From NCBI GenBank assembly GCA_963576725.1, contig OY755246.1, forward strand, positions 77,817,475-77,881,474: a stretch of DNA of 64,000 bases, in the 5' to 3' direction. Below, one piece after another: positions 47,446 to 57,204 of the stretch. The notes beneath the pieces are model-generated. The model did not search any database. It was given only the letters and a program-made list of their open reading frames with translations, and was not told the DNA's origin. The translations under genes and the position numbers were made by a program. How positions within the stretch are numbered: position 1 is the stretch's first letter; each line of letters opens with the position of its first letter. The DNA comes from Azorinus chamasolen (taxonomy: Eukaryota; Mollusca; Bivalvia; Cardiida; Solecurtidae).

Positions 47446-49112
47446 TTAAAGAGGAAGTTCGTACAATGAATGCATATTTTCAATAATATAAAACTTGGTA
47501 ATTGTTATGCTTAATCATTATTATGAAGATTGTCAATCTGAACTTATATCGAAAAATGCCAGGGCTGTGATACTAAAAAAAATAAATTAATCAGATACAG
47601 TCCACTCTCGTTATGGCGAACTCGCTTGACACGAATTTCTCGTTGACACGAAGTATTTGTAAAGTCCCAACTTTTCTTCCTATATATTCTATATAAATTT
47701 AAGTTTTTAAGTCGAGTTCGAACTGATCACGTTTTCGTTAAGTCGAAGTCATTTTCCGTCCCCAAAGTGTTTGTTTGCATGTAATTATCGGTGTTTGTAT
47801 CGAAGTCACACCTCTCAGTCTGATTGAGTTCGAGGTGTGAAGTGGACCTTTTGATCCGACCCTGGCAAAGTACGCCAGGTGATCGCGGCACACGTAATTA
47901 CAGTGTTTTGTGGGTAAACAATCACTGATGTCAGATAATTATTCAAACTGTGGAACAATGCCGCATTGAATGAGCCAAAGACCTATGATAACACATATCA
48001 TAGGTCTTTGAATGAACGTTATTTAGTAAAATGACACATTACCGTTCATTCGTCCTTAGTGTCAATCATGACTACTGTAGTAAGATAGATAACTCTCAAG
48101 CGTCCTCGCTTCCGGACGATTTTGTAGAGATTGGAGAAAAAGTAAGGCCTGTTCCTTATTTTATTACCAATACATGCAGTTCAACATTGAATGTAATTTG
48201 TCACTTGAGTAATAGCGAAACAGCTCACTGCGAAACATGTAAAATGGTGACTACATTTTGAAACGTCTGGTTTCCCGAATAAAGATGCTCTCTTAAATGT
48301 ACCGGAAGTACGCGATTCGGCAACCAGCTAGTTCACGTGTGATTACGTATTTCCGTTGCCCGTTGTGGAAAAGGGATTTCCCATAGAAATGGCGTAAACA
48401 AACGATGCGCTTTAAAAATCGCCAAACCAACGGCGATTAATTCAATGATAATGGCAAAAGGGATCTGAAAATTGGACAGGGTCTTGTAAATTTGGGCAAA
48501 GTGGAGGGTAGGAAAGACAGAAGTTTGTTCAAACAGTAATGGATCAACACGCACATGTATGTACAATTTTATATACACAGAGTGCGATTCTTCTACACAA
48601 TGTGAAGACTAAACTGTACAAGCACATTAGTATACTTGTAATATGACAGCTTGTTTAAGGTGAACGTAATGAAAGAAACTGGATTTTTTTGAAAAAATGG
48701 CATGTGATTTTTGAGTCGAACTCTCGATGAGTCGAAGTTTTTAACGGGTCCCTACGAACTCGACATAACGAGAGTCGACTGTATTATAATTTTTGTTCTA
48801 CAACAAAATATTATCGGCCTTTTCTGTCCGAATTTTCCGCGTTTTGCCAATGATCATCCGATACCTCCATTGTTTACGAAACTTTTCTCGGAAGTAGTCA
48901 GAGAGATGCAATTAGCGCAAAAAGATAAGAAACTTAAACCCAACCCGAATAAAACAAACATCGGGGTATAAAACCAGGATCGTTGATATCAAACACATGG
49001 ATATTTTGTCATTTTTAACATTTATGGGATAGGTTTTCTTGCAATATATTACTTTTCAGCATATAAACAAATGAGTTTTGAAACACGTCGAATGTAGGGA
49101 CTTCCCCTTTAA
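47446..49112. mobile_element. TIR element (TTAAAGAGGAAGT...) hosting a pogo-type element
   Basis: TTAAAGAGGAAGTTCGTACA at 47446-47465 is an imperfect inverse of TGTAGGGACTTCCCCTTTAA at 49093-49112 (17 of 20). Without the nested element it is ~480 bp. Open frames spanning its right half are not recognisable proteins. Confidence 0.75.
47598..48781. mobile_element. Pogo/Tigger-type DNA element, 1184 bp, nested
   Basis: TA at 47596-47597 and 48782-48783. Termini CAGTCCACTCTCGTTATGGC and the inverse of GACATAACGAGAGTCGACTG match over ~27 bp with four differences. Subterminal TTGACACGAAGTATTTG and GAGTCGAAGTTTTTAACGGG echo each other. CAGT... TIRs and TA duplication fit pogo/Tigger. No helix-turn-helix or DDE transposase frame was found, so it is non-autonomous or decayed. 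An internal palindrome AAAGACCTATGAT/ATCATAGGTCTTT lies at about 47979-48011. Confidence 0.85.
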
Positions 49113-49360
49113 GTCTCTCAGATAGTTTGACACTTTGTCTAATAGGTAAATGTTTGAAGCTATCGCTGTGAATATCACATCTTTGATTACCTGTGTAAAC
49201 AGTTTGGATCCAGATGAGACGCTGAGTAACTTGGCTTCTCATCGAAATCCAAACTGGTTTATTACTGTGGTAATGTTTTGTTTAGAAAAAGGGGAGAAAA
49301 TTAAACAATATAAATTGTAAAAAACAAGAATTTTTGCAGACGACAATATTTGGCACCAAA
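49113..49360 (-). mobile_element. H3 MITE
   Basis: Core 49197-49258 (CAGTTTGGATCCAGATGAGA / TCTCATCGAAATCCAAACTG) and flank TTTTTGCAGACGACAATATT. Ends lost. Confidence 0.72.
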
Positions 49361-50052
49361 AGGGTTGACCTTTTTTCACAGTCATGTAAATGCTTTTTAT
49401 GCCCCTATAGACGATAGTCGGGGGGCATATTGTTTTTGCCCTGTCTGTCTGTCTGTCTGTTTGTCTGTTTGTCTGTTTGTCTGTTTGTTTGTCAGCAACT
49501 TTAACATTGGTCATAACTTTTGAGCCAGTATAGATAGAGACTTGATATTTGGCATACATATGTATCTCATGAAGCCGCACATTTTGAGGGGTGACGTGTC
49601 AAGGTCAAGGTCATCCTTCAAGGTCAGAGGTCAAATATATGGGTCAAATCGCCGACTTTAACATTGGCCATAACTTTTGGACCAGTAGAGATAGAGACTT
49701 GATATTTGGCATGCTTGTGTATCTCATGAGGCTGCACATTTTGAGGGGTGACATGTCAAGGTCAAGGTCAGAGGTCAAGGTCAGAGGTCAAATATATGAG
49801 GGGGCATAGTGTTTCACAAACACATCTTGTTCATTACTGTGCATACAGAGTAGACCCAGATCAGACAGCTCCTAGAGGAGCTGTCTGATCAGGGTCTGCT
49901 CTGTTTGCTTATGACATTATATAGATCTGACTCTACAGTTTTTGTCCAAGCAGACAATTCTCTTGAAAATATTACATTATAAAAATTCATCTGATAATAG
50001 TCTTCGTGGCATCATTATTTCATACATGAATATTGAACAGGGAAAGGCTTAA
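49361..50052 (-). mobile_element. H1 MITE, inverted, split by element A copy 4
   Basis: GTTGACCTTTTTTCACAGTC with ATGTAAATGC before. ATACAGAGTAGACCCAGATC (core 49840-49907, apex CTCCTAGAGGAG) after, ending AACAGGGAAAGGCTTAA. Confidence 0.8.
49394..49831 (+). mobile_element. HINE-like element A, copy 4 (short form)
   Basis: Same 5' hairpin, (CTGT)n, two monomers and ATCTTGTT terminus as copy 2. I saw only a few single-base differences and one CTGT-tract difference between them. Confidence 0.94.
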
Positions 50053-50846
50053 GGGTGAAAATGTTTTATCGCCAGTTTGGGTGAATTGGTCACCATATCC
50101 AGACATAAGTTTATCTAACAATGAAAGTCATTTTGAGGTCTTTACCATTATCTAGTAAACAACGATTTAACATTCTTGATACTGATTTTTACTGTTAAGA
50201 TTATTTCCGAATCACAATTAAGACATTATGAAGTTGTGACATCTTTTATTAGCAAGTAAACTTCCTAGAATGAGAATTGTTTTGAGCAAGAGTGTTTTAT
50301 AATAAAGGGGTACCGTTTTGGAATAGGTAAGGATGAAGTCTTGAGGACTTCTTACTGTTGGCAAAACCTGAGAGAACAAGGGGGCTTACCTTGCAGCATA
50401 CCATGGTCGCTGTGCTAGCAATCTAACCACATGGTAATACGGACGAACACGGCCTGCGAGGGAAAAAAAATGTCGACAAATCTCTGATAGGTCAATATGG
50501 GCCTAAGATTAGATGAAAATGGGTAGTCGGGCTGTGTAGATAAAGCTTTGTTTTGAGAGAATTGTTGAGGAATAATGTAATTGATAAGAGTTGATTACAC
50601 CCTGGCAGTGGGCTTGTTTTTGCTTTCGATACTGGAGGGGAGTGTAGGATTTGGAGCTATTGGAGCTTAGACACAGTCATGTGTATGGACATGTCAACAG
50701 ATGCTTCAGAAGCTCTGTTAACTAACTTGTGGATAATCGTCAAATTTTTCAATTAAAAAACGGAGATATATTATGGAAGTTGTGACAGGGTAAGTCATTT
50801 AGACTTATTCGCCATTGCCATGGGTCTGGTCATGGCCTGAACAATC
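50053..50846. other. 790-bp single-copy island
   Basis: No MITE, tandem repeat or HINE sequence recognised. Contains scattered GATA-like motifs (TCTGATAGG, AGATAAAG) and no long ORF. Either unannotated intronic sequence or a candidate conserved non-coding block. Confidence 0.5.
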
Positions 50847-50847
50847 T

Positions 50848-51096
50848 TTAAACCCTTTACTCCATGAATATTTATGGCAGAAATAATGACATAATGACAA
50901 CTAATTAGATTAGTTTGCTATATTAGCACATGGACACGGGAATTTCGCTCAGGACAGAAACTAGAATCTTATCTATATTATATCATAAGCAAACAGCAGG
51001 AGACCCTGATCAGACGGCTCCCATAGGAGCCAAATGATCTGGGTCTACTCTGTTTGCAAAGGCGAAGAAAGGCGTATTTATGGAGTAAGGGGTTAA
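50848..51096 (+). mobile_element. H1b MITE
   Basis: AACCCTTTACTCCATGAATA, core 50988-51059 (apex CTCCCATAGGAG), GGAGTAAGGGGTTAA end. Confidence 0.88.
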
Positions 51097-51382
51097 ACCC
51101 TGTACCTGTTCTTTGTTTATTGTAATTTGTGCTTGTTTATAGTTATAATGAAATATTGAAGTCATAACATTGTAGCCATCTTAGAAAGTATGGAAACAGA
51201 TCTTTCAAATTCCGTTAGCAAATAGAGCAGACCCTGATCAGACAGCTCCTATAGGACAAAATAGTTATAACGAAATATGGAAGGAGGAACACTGTAGCCA
51301 TTTTAGAAAGTAAAGAAACAGATCTATCAAATGCCACTTGAAAGCTTGAGAGAAAACACATTTATACGAAGGAAAGGGTTAA
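51093..51382 (+). mobile_element. H1a MITE with internal duplication
   Basis: TTAAACCCTGTACC start. The AGTTATAATGAAATATTGAA ... AAACAGATCT segment occurs twice (about 51142 and 51249), the second copy replacing the right hairpin arm. End GGAAAGGGTTAA. Confidence 0.82.
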
Positions 51383-51449
51383 TCTGGGTCTATACTGTTT
51401 GCCCTTTTTATGTATGTATGCTGATATGGTAAGAAGGGTTAGAGTGCTT

Positions 51450-51712
51450 TCCATAACCCTTTGCTCCATGAATATTCATGTAGGAAATGATGGTGTCATG
51501 AATATTGATTAGATTAAGTTTTAAAATGGCATCTTTACACATGATTCTTTTTTCGCGAAAGCAGAAACTATAGAATCAGATCTATATTATTCAATAAGCA
51601 ATTTGACAGAGCGACCTAGGATAAGACCGCTCCTATACAAGCCATCTGATCTGGATTTACTCTGTTTGCAAAGGCGTAGAAGGTGTATTTATGGATCAGG
51701 AAAGGGATAATA
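51450..51712 (+). mobile_element. H1b MITE
   Basis: ATAACCCTTTGCTCCATGAA, core 51597-51672 (diverged left arm), end ATCAGGAAAGGGATAA. Confidence 0.82.
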
Positions 51713-51750
51713 AACATGTATGCATGAATTGATCACTTCATGAATAGCCA

Positions 51751-51940
51751 TTAACCCTTTCGCTGCCAAATTATGTTGTCTGCTAACTTTTTTTATTTTC
51801 TTCATTTTTGTTTCAAAAACATAGTAACAGTAACAAACAGTTTGGATCCTGATGAGACGCCGAGTTACTCGGTGTCTCATCTAGATCCAAACTGTTTGCA
51901 TAGGTAATCACATATCCGACATTGGCAGCGAAAGGGTTAA
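51751..51940 (+). mobile_element. H3b hairpin MITE, complete (190 bp)
   Basis: TTAACCCTTTCGCTGCCAAA and TTGGCAGCGAAAGGGTTAA: ~15-bp perfect terminal inverted repeats within TTAA. Core 51832-51903 with apex GACGCCGAGTTACTCGGTGTC. Best-preserved H3 copy, and it shows H3 shares the TTAA-CCC/GGG-TTAA ends. Confidence 0.95.
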
Positions 51941-52117
51941 CATAATGATTATGTCATGCATATTTTTAACGGGATTTTTTTTACAAAAACTGTAGGATCA
52001 TATTATAATTGCATAAGGAAACAGAGCAGAGCCAGACAGTTCCTAAAGGAGCTGCCCGATCTTGGTCTACTCTGTTTATAAAGATGTGAAGAAGGTGTTT
52101 GTATGAAGTAAAGGGTT
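51937..52117 (+). mobile_element. H1b MITE, internal deletion
   Basis: TTAACATAATGATTATGTCA, core 52015-52082, end GAAGTAAAGGGTTA, followed immediately by a pogo-like terminus. Confidence 0.8.
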
Positions 52118-52120
52118 ATA

Positions 52121-52335
52121 CAGTAGAACCTGGCCTAAGCAGCCATTCATTTATTGAACATAGATACTTAAATAGCAGGAGGTTATGTAGGGCAAAGGTA
52201 TTGCAGAAAGCTCCTGTCAGAGCGTTCTGCATTACTTTTGACCTGCATTAAGCTACCGCCTGCCTTATAAACCCATGATAAGACTTCTTTTTGATAGTCG
52301 CTAATTAAGTACTGTATACACTTTCTACTGTCTAA
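52121..52335. mobile_element. Pogo-like MITE with H6 hairpin, right end lost
   Basis: TA then CAGTAGAACCTGGCCTAAGC at 52119-52140. H6 core 52180-52262 (GCAGAAAGCTCCTGTCAGAG apex, TTTTGACCTGCATTAAGC). No matching right terminus. Confidence 0.75.
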
Positions 52336-52426
52336 AATTGTCTGCACACAATAGACACTCAACATTTCATTATCTTGCAGAGTAAACAAAAGATCATTTC
52401 TACTTTCTTATGCCACCACTTGTTGG

Positions 52427-53240
52427 AAGAAGGCATGTAGATTCAAATTTTGCTCTTGACAATTCATTTGTCTATATGTCTGTGTGTCCCCAAGTGTTGG
52501 AATTTAAGAGAGCATTATAGATTTTTCTCTTGTTGGTACTTTTTATGTCACTACTTGTTGGAAAAGAGGGCATATAAATTTTGCTCTTGTAACAGTTCAT
52601 TTGTCTATATCTTTGTGCATTCTCACTTGTTGGAAGTTCTTCTAAGGTATATAGATTTTTCTCTGGTGGTTTCTTTATCTGTATGTCTTTGTACCCTACC
52701 TGTTGGAAGAAGGCATATAGATTTTTGCTCTTGTGAATTCATCCGTACACGTGTGTGCCCCAGCACTTGTTGGAAGAAGGCATATAGATTTTTCTCTTGT
52801 GAATTCATCCGTACACGTGTCTGCCCCACCACTTGTTGGAAGAAGGCATTTAGATTTTTCTCTTGTGAATTCATCCGTACACGTGTGTGCCTCACCACTT
52901 GTTGGAAGAAGGCATGTAGATTTTTCTCTTGTGAATTCATCCGTACACATGTGTGCCCCACCACTTGTTGGAAGAAGGCATATAGATTTTTCTCTTGTGA
53001 ATTCATCCGTACAGGTATGTGCCCCACCACTTGTTGGAAGAAGGCATGTAGATTTCATCTGTACACTGTGCACCCCCTTTTGTTGGAAGAAAGCATATAG
53101 ATTTTTCTCTGGTTGGTTCATTTATCTATATGTTTGTGTGCCCCCACTTGGTGGAAGAAAGCATATAGATTTTGCTCTTATGAGTTAATTTATTTATACC
53201 AGTATGTCTTTGTGTCCCCACTTGTTGGAAGAGTGCACAA
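52427..53240. repeat. 66-bp minisatellite, about 11 units with a regular centre
   Basis: GAATTC marks starts at 52735, 52801, 52867, 52933 and 52999, exactly 66 bp apart. Each unit has TTGTTGGAAGAAGGCAT and TCATCCGTACACGTGTGTGC. Outer units (52427-52700 and 53040-53240) are diverged. Because 66 is divisible by three, 22-residue repeats stay open in several frames on both strands. No start context, splice site or domain supports translation. Confidence 0.93.
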
Positions 53241-53278
53241 AGATTTTGCTTTTAATAGTTAGTCTGTCTATATTGTTC

Positions 53279-53531
53279 TTAATGCTTTCTCTCATATAAA
53301 CGCCTTTTCACGTATTTGCAAACAGAGTTGACCCAAATCAAATTGCTCCTATATATAGGAGCTGTCTGGTCAGGGTCAGCTCTGATTGCTTTTAACATGA
53401 TTTAGATCTGATTCCGCAGCTTTTGTCAATGCAAAATATTTCCTTGAAAAGTTAACATTATAAAAATTCAGCTGATAAATATTCATGATATCAGTATTTC
53501 TTACATGAATATTCATCAGGTAAAGAGTTAA
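53279..53531 (-). mobile_element. H1 MITE, inverted
   Basis: TCTCTCATATAAACGCCTTT, core 53317-53391 with expanded apex CTCCTATATATAGGAG, end ATTCATCAGGTAAAGAGTTAA. Confidence 0.85.
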
Positions 53532-53752
53532 AATCTGCACACTGCTGTTTTACTACGCCTTTGCAAAAAGAGTAGACCCAGATCAGGGATTCGTCTAATC
53601 AGTGTCTGCTTTGCTTTCTTATGATATAATATAGATAGGATTCTGAAGTTCCTACCATGGTCCAATATTTCTGTAGTCTGATGTTCCATTATAAAAATTA
53701 ATCTCATGATGTCATTATTTCTCATGAATATTCATGGAGTAAGGCGGCTAAT
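53528..53752 (-). mobile_element. H1b MITE, inverted
   Basis: TTACTACGCCTTTGCAAAAA, shortened core 53566-53618, CATGAATATTCATGGAGTAA end. Confidence 0.82.
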
Positions 53753-53756
53753 AGAT

Positions 53757-53760
53757 CCCC

Positions 53761-53798
<38 letters not shown>

Positions 53799-53898
53799 CC
53801 ATCATCATCATCATCATCATCATCGTCATCGTCATCACCACCATCATCATCATTAGCATCATAATCATCATCATCACATCATCATCATCACCATCATC
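53757..53898. repeat. (ATC)n trinucleotide microsatellite
   Basis: CATCATCATCATCATCATC runs with a few interruptions (CCCC, GTC, ACC). Confidence 0.97.
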
Positions 53899-53929
53899 CT
53901 TTGATCTTTCGAGACTGCGAATTTTCTAC

Positions 53930-54345
53930 CTTTAGCTCTAGTTAGACATTATGAATATTAATCAGCAGAAGTTTTATTCTTGCATGAGCATGGCAATTTT
54001 CAGTTATGAAAGAAACTGTAGGATCATATCTTCAGAGTTCCATATTAACCCTTCGCTTGCTATTCACGTCACTATACCTACCTGTAAATAGTGAAGACCC
54101 AGATGAGACAGCTCCTGCAGGAGCTGTCTCATCAGGGTCTGCACTATTTACAAGTTGATTGTGCAACCAGTGCACTCCACAGCAGTGATTGCAAAGCGGT
54201 ATACTTGTACACAGTGAAGATATATGTAATTATACAACAGGGCATGGGTAAAGAAGGAGAAATGTGTTTTGAAATTCAGCAAGCGAAGGGTTAAGCACAC
54301 AGAAGAGACCCTGATCAGACAGAAGCTGTCTCCTCTGGTGATTTT
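53930..54345 (+). mobile_element. H1b MITE split by H4
   Basis: Left part ATTATGAATATTAATCAGCA ... TTCAGAGTTCCATA and right part GCACACAGAAGAGACCCTGA ... CAGAAGCTGTCTCC. Confidence 0.8.
54049..54290 (-). mobile_element. H4 MITE nested in H1b, TTAA on both sides
   Basis: TTAA at 54045-54048 and 54291-54294 flank CCCTTCGCTTGC ... GCAAGCGAAGGG. Core 54083-54153 with apex CTCCTGCAGGAG. Confidence 0.94.
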
Positions 54346-54735
54346 ATAGCCTTTATTGGACTATATTCCCATTGGCAAAATGTGTTTTTCCAAATTTCAT
54401 TGAAAAAATCCCAATTCACTAAAATTCATAAACAAACTGTGGACCGAGATCGGAAACAGCTCCTACAGTACAGAAGCTGTTTGATCTGGGTCTGCAGTTT
54501 GTTATATGAATTTTAGAGGTTTTGTCCTGACTCAGGGTCTATTGTGTTTGCAATGGACATTATGTAGGAAAGAATTTGTTGGAATCTTTTTACAGCTAAA
54601 AATAATTCCCAAATCAGACAAAACTCCCAATTTCAGAGGTATGGGTCATCTTCCCAAAATGGTGAAAAAAACCTTCTGTCTGATCTTGGTCTATATTGTT
54701 TACAAATGTGTGAACATGTGTCTCAGGGATAGGGT
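54346..54735. mobile_element. Unclassified hairpin repeat (H1-related)
   Basis: Palindrome 54424-54508: AAACTGTGGACCGAGATCGG / TTTGATCTGGGTCTGCAGTTTG. Downstream TGTCTGATCTTGGTCTATATTG with GTGTCTCAGGGATAGGGTTA is another diverged hairpin-MITE end. Confidence 0.55.
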
Positions 54736-54960
54736 TATCTCTAACTAGGGCTCTGTTCCTATTTGAAGCTCTTCATTTTAGACAGACACCCTTCATTATC
54801 ACTCCACACAAGTAGAAAGGGACAACGCCAAGAACCAGTAGCTATTTTCGTTATCAGAAGACTTGTATTGTCTATGATAACAATAAGGCAATGCTTCAAA
54901 AAGCGGTGCCCTGCCTTGGATACCTGTTATCTGTGGTATTGACAATTTCTAGTGGATCAG
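54736..54960. other. Apparently single-copy stretch
   Basis: No recognised repeat. Includes TCTATGATAACAATAAGGCA. No coding support. Confidence 0.4.
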
Positions 54961-54963
54961 CTC

Positions 54964-55190
54964 TTAACCCTGTACCTGCTAAATATTCATGGTAAGAAAT
55001 AAAATGACATCATGAATATTTATTAGCTGGATTTTTATAGTGTAAACTTTTCAAGGGATTTGTTTTTTCTTTAACAGAAACTGTAGAATCATATCTGCAT
55101 CATGTCAAAAGCATAAAGAGCAGACTCTGGTCTGGGTCTACTCTGTTTGCTAATGCGTTAAAAGGCATTTATATGAGGGACAGGGTTACG
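54964..55190 (+). mobile_element. H1b MITE, hairpin arm lost
   Basis: TTAACCCTGTACCTGCTAAA, ATGACATCATGAATATTTAT, GAGCAGACTCTGGTCTGGGT (arms fused), end GAGGGACAGGGTTA. Confidence 0.82.
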
Positions 55191-55202
55191 TAATATTATG
55201 TC

Positions 55203-55405
55203 TTTAACCCTTTGAAAGGGTCCATTCAATATGAATGGGTATACTTTGTGAGAAGAGTTTGGATAACAAACAGTGCAGACCCTGACCAAAGGGCTTCTCT
55301 AGGAGAAATACAAGCAGAGCAGACCCTGATCAGATGGCTCCTACAGGAGCCATCTGATCTGGGTCTACCCTGTTTGCAAAGGCGTATTTATGAAGCAAAG
55401 GGTTA
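55203..55405 (+). mobile_element. H5-H1 chimeric MITE
   Basis: H5 left half (TTAACCCTTTGAAAGGGTCC ... CAGTGCAGACCCTGACCAAA) switches at the apex (TCTCTAGGAGAAAT) to a full H1 hairpin (55315-55380) and H1b end AAGCAAAGGGTTAA. Confidence 0.8.
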
Positions 55406-55842
55406 AATCTGAGTGCTGGAAGTAAGTGTACTGATATTTGCAAACAGTGCAGACCCAGATCAAGAGTGTTTGTACTGTTTGTCATTCAAAATACTCTCTC
55501 AAATTATACCCTGTCATATCCAATGGACTAGATCATTAACCCTTTACACCAATAATATTCATTTAAGAAATAATAAGATTATGCATATTAATTAAATATT
55601 TTGTTATGATAGAACAATTATTGGACACAGGAATTTTTGTTTGCCCATTACTGAAGTGTGGAATCATATCTATATTATATCATAAGCAAACAGAGCAGAA
55701 CCTGATCAGATGGCTCATACAGGAGCCATCTGATCTGGGTCTGCTCTGTTTGCAAAGGCATGGAAAGGTGTATTTATGGAGTATAGGGTTAAGTACCGAT
55801 AGAGGTCATGCCACTTTGACAATGCAGCATTCAAAGCGTTAA
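55402..55842 (-). mobile_element. H5 MITE, inverted, split by H1b
   Basis: Left TTGCAAACAGTGCAGACCCA ... CAATGGACTAGATCA and right GTACCGATAGAGGTCATGCC ... TTCAAAGCGTTAA align contiguously with the uninterrupted copy at 36250-36458. Confidence 0.9.
55540..55788 (+). mobile_element. H1b MITE nested in H5, TTAA on both sides
   Basis: TTAA at 55536-55539 and 55789-55792 flank CCCTTTACACC ... GGAGTATAGGG. Core 55683-55756 (apex CTCATACAGGAG). Confidence 0.94.
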
Positions 55843-55843
55843 A

Positions 55844-56030
55844 TTAACACGCATGCACTGTCATTTACAAACAATGTAGACCCAGATCAGAGGGCTCCTA
55901 GCTTAGCCCTCTTATCAGGGTCTGCACTGTTTGTCATTCAAAATCCTCAAGCAAGTTTTAAGCCTTTCATACTGATTGGATGCTGTAGTTAAACACTGGT
56001 GGATTAAAAATGCAGCGTTGAAAGGGTTAA
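55844..56030 (-). mobile_element. H5 MITE, inverted
   Basis: CATTTACAAACAATGTAGAC, core 55865-55934 (apex CTCCTAGCTTAG), GCGTTGAAAGGGTTAA end. Confidence 0.86.
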
Positions 56031-56392
56031 GAGCCTAATTTGCACTCATTTACCAAATAATACTTGGCACGTTGATGTAAGGTCAGAAAGTTTCTCATTA
56101 AAGGGCAGTCGTGTGCCAATGATCACGCTTTTGTTATTAAGGTTGAAAATCCCTTGTACGAGTTCTCTATTAATTTCCTCCGTAAAAATTAGCCGTAACG
56201 CTGATTACATGGTTCGAAACAGGAATGCACTAAGTGACTCATTTGTGTTTTATCGTACAGTACTCAAGACAATAGTATTAAACTTGATTAAGCTCTTCGA
56301 ATAGCTCATAGGATTGTTTCTGACACGGTTTAATTGAGCTTTACAGTTAATTCCCTCTAAAGCTTCCACTTAATGAATAAACATGGATGTCT
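56031..56392. other. 360-bp single-copy island
   Basis: No repeat recognised. Mixed composition with several TTAATTAAG-like AT motifs. An open frame of about 60 codons lacks splice or codon support. Confidence 0.5.
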
Positions 56393-56396
56393 TTAA

Positions 56397-56626
56397 CCCT
56401 TTCCTCCATGAATATTCATCTAAGAAGTAATGACGTCATGAATATTAATTAGTTCAATTTGTTTGGACTTATAAAATTTTGGCCAATGCAGAAACTGAAG
56501 AATCATATATTATATCATAAGCAAACAGAGCAGACCCTGTCAGGATGGCTCCTCTAATAGGAGCCACCTGATCGAGGTCTACTCTGTTTACAAAGGCGTA
56601 GAAAGGCGTATTTATGGAATAAAGGG
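56397..56626 (+). mobile_element. H1b MITE, complete, with perfect CRE motif
   Basis: TTAA at 56393-56396 and 56627-56630. CCCTTTCCTCCATGAATATT ... GGAATAAAGGG. Hairpin 56521-56593. TGACGTCA at 56431-56438. The best complete H1b reference in the window. Confidence 0.95.
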
Positions 56627-56636
56627 TTAAAAGCAA

Positions 56637-56725
56637 TTGGTAGCTTAATGCAGGACAAAAGTTGTCTGTCAACAGAATGATGTCTTTCAGAACTTTCAAC
56701 CTGCATTAAGCTTCCACCTGCCTTT
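56637..56725. mobile_element. H6 hairpin with replaced apex
   Basis: GGTAGCTTAATGCAGGACAA and TTTCAACCTGCATTAAGCTT flank a non-pairing GTCTGTCAACAGAATG. Confidence 0.75.
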
Positions 56726-56950
56726 AACCCATTCCCGTATAGGCTATTTTAAGATCCAAACTCTTTGAACAAATCTACCGAAAAGTAGCATTTACTACTA
56801 AAAAGGGAAAATTTAGAATTGTGTTGTGTTGAAACCATTGTGAAAAATAGAGCATTTGCTCCTATGGAGCAAATGCTCTATTTATCACAATGGTTTCACA
56901 GTGACTTTTACAGAAGCGTCAAAAGGCGTCTATATGCAGGAATGGGTTAA
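56724..56950 (-). mobile_element. H2 hairpin MITE, complete
   Basis: TTAACCCATTCCCGTATAGG to GGAATGGGTTAA. Core 56838-56895 (apex CTCCTATGGAG). Confidence 0.93.
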
Positions 56951-57034
56951 GTTATATCACCTGCCTCTATGAGCTAGAAGTTGACGTTTACTCTATATAC
57001 CTTTAATCCTTATTCGGGAATGTTCGTCCAATTT

Positions 57035-57152
57035 GCAGAACCTTTATAATCATTTCATAAGCAAACGGAGCAGACCATAGAATCCATCTGATCCGGGTGT
57101 ACTCTGTTTGCAAATGTGTAGAAAGGCATATGTATGGAGTAAAGGGTAAACT
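57035..57152 (+). mobile_element. H1b right half
   Basis: CATAAGCAAACGGAGCAGAC, collapsed apex (CATAGAATCCATC), end GGAGTAAAGGGTAAAC. Confidence 0.78.
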
Positions 57153-57204
57153 GGTAAGACTTCAAAATATGATGATCCATCATTGTTTAATCCTGCGCAT
57201 ATAT

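Noticed and set aside
48031..48261. 76-codon frame inside the pogo-type element as a transposase remnant
   Set aside because: No DDE, helix-turn-helix or CENP-B-like motif can be seen, and the length is far below a transposase.
48711..48971. 86-codon frame LFCPNFPRFANDHPIPPLFT-like
   Set aside because: It crosses the pogo-type element's right end into the host element, so the frame cannot be ancestral. No splice sites.
52450..53121. Open frames of 135-216 codons on both strands
   Set aside because: All derive from the 66-bp minisatellite. Simultaneous openness on both strands marks a repeat artefact.
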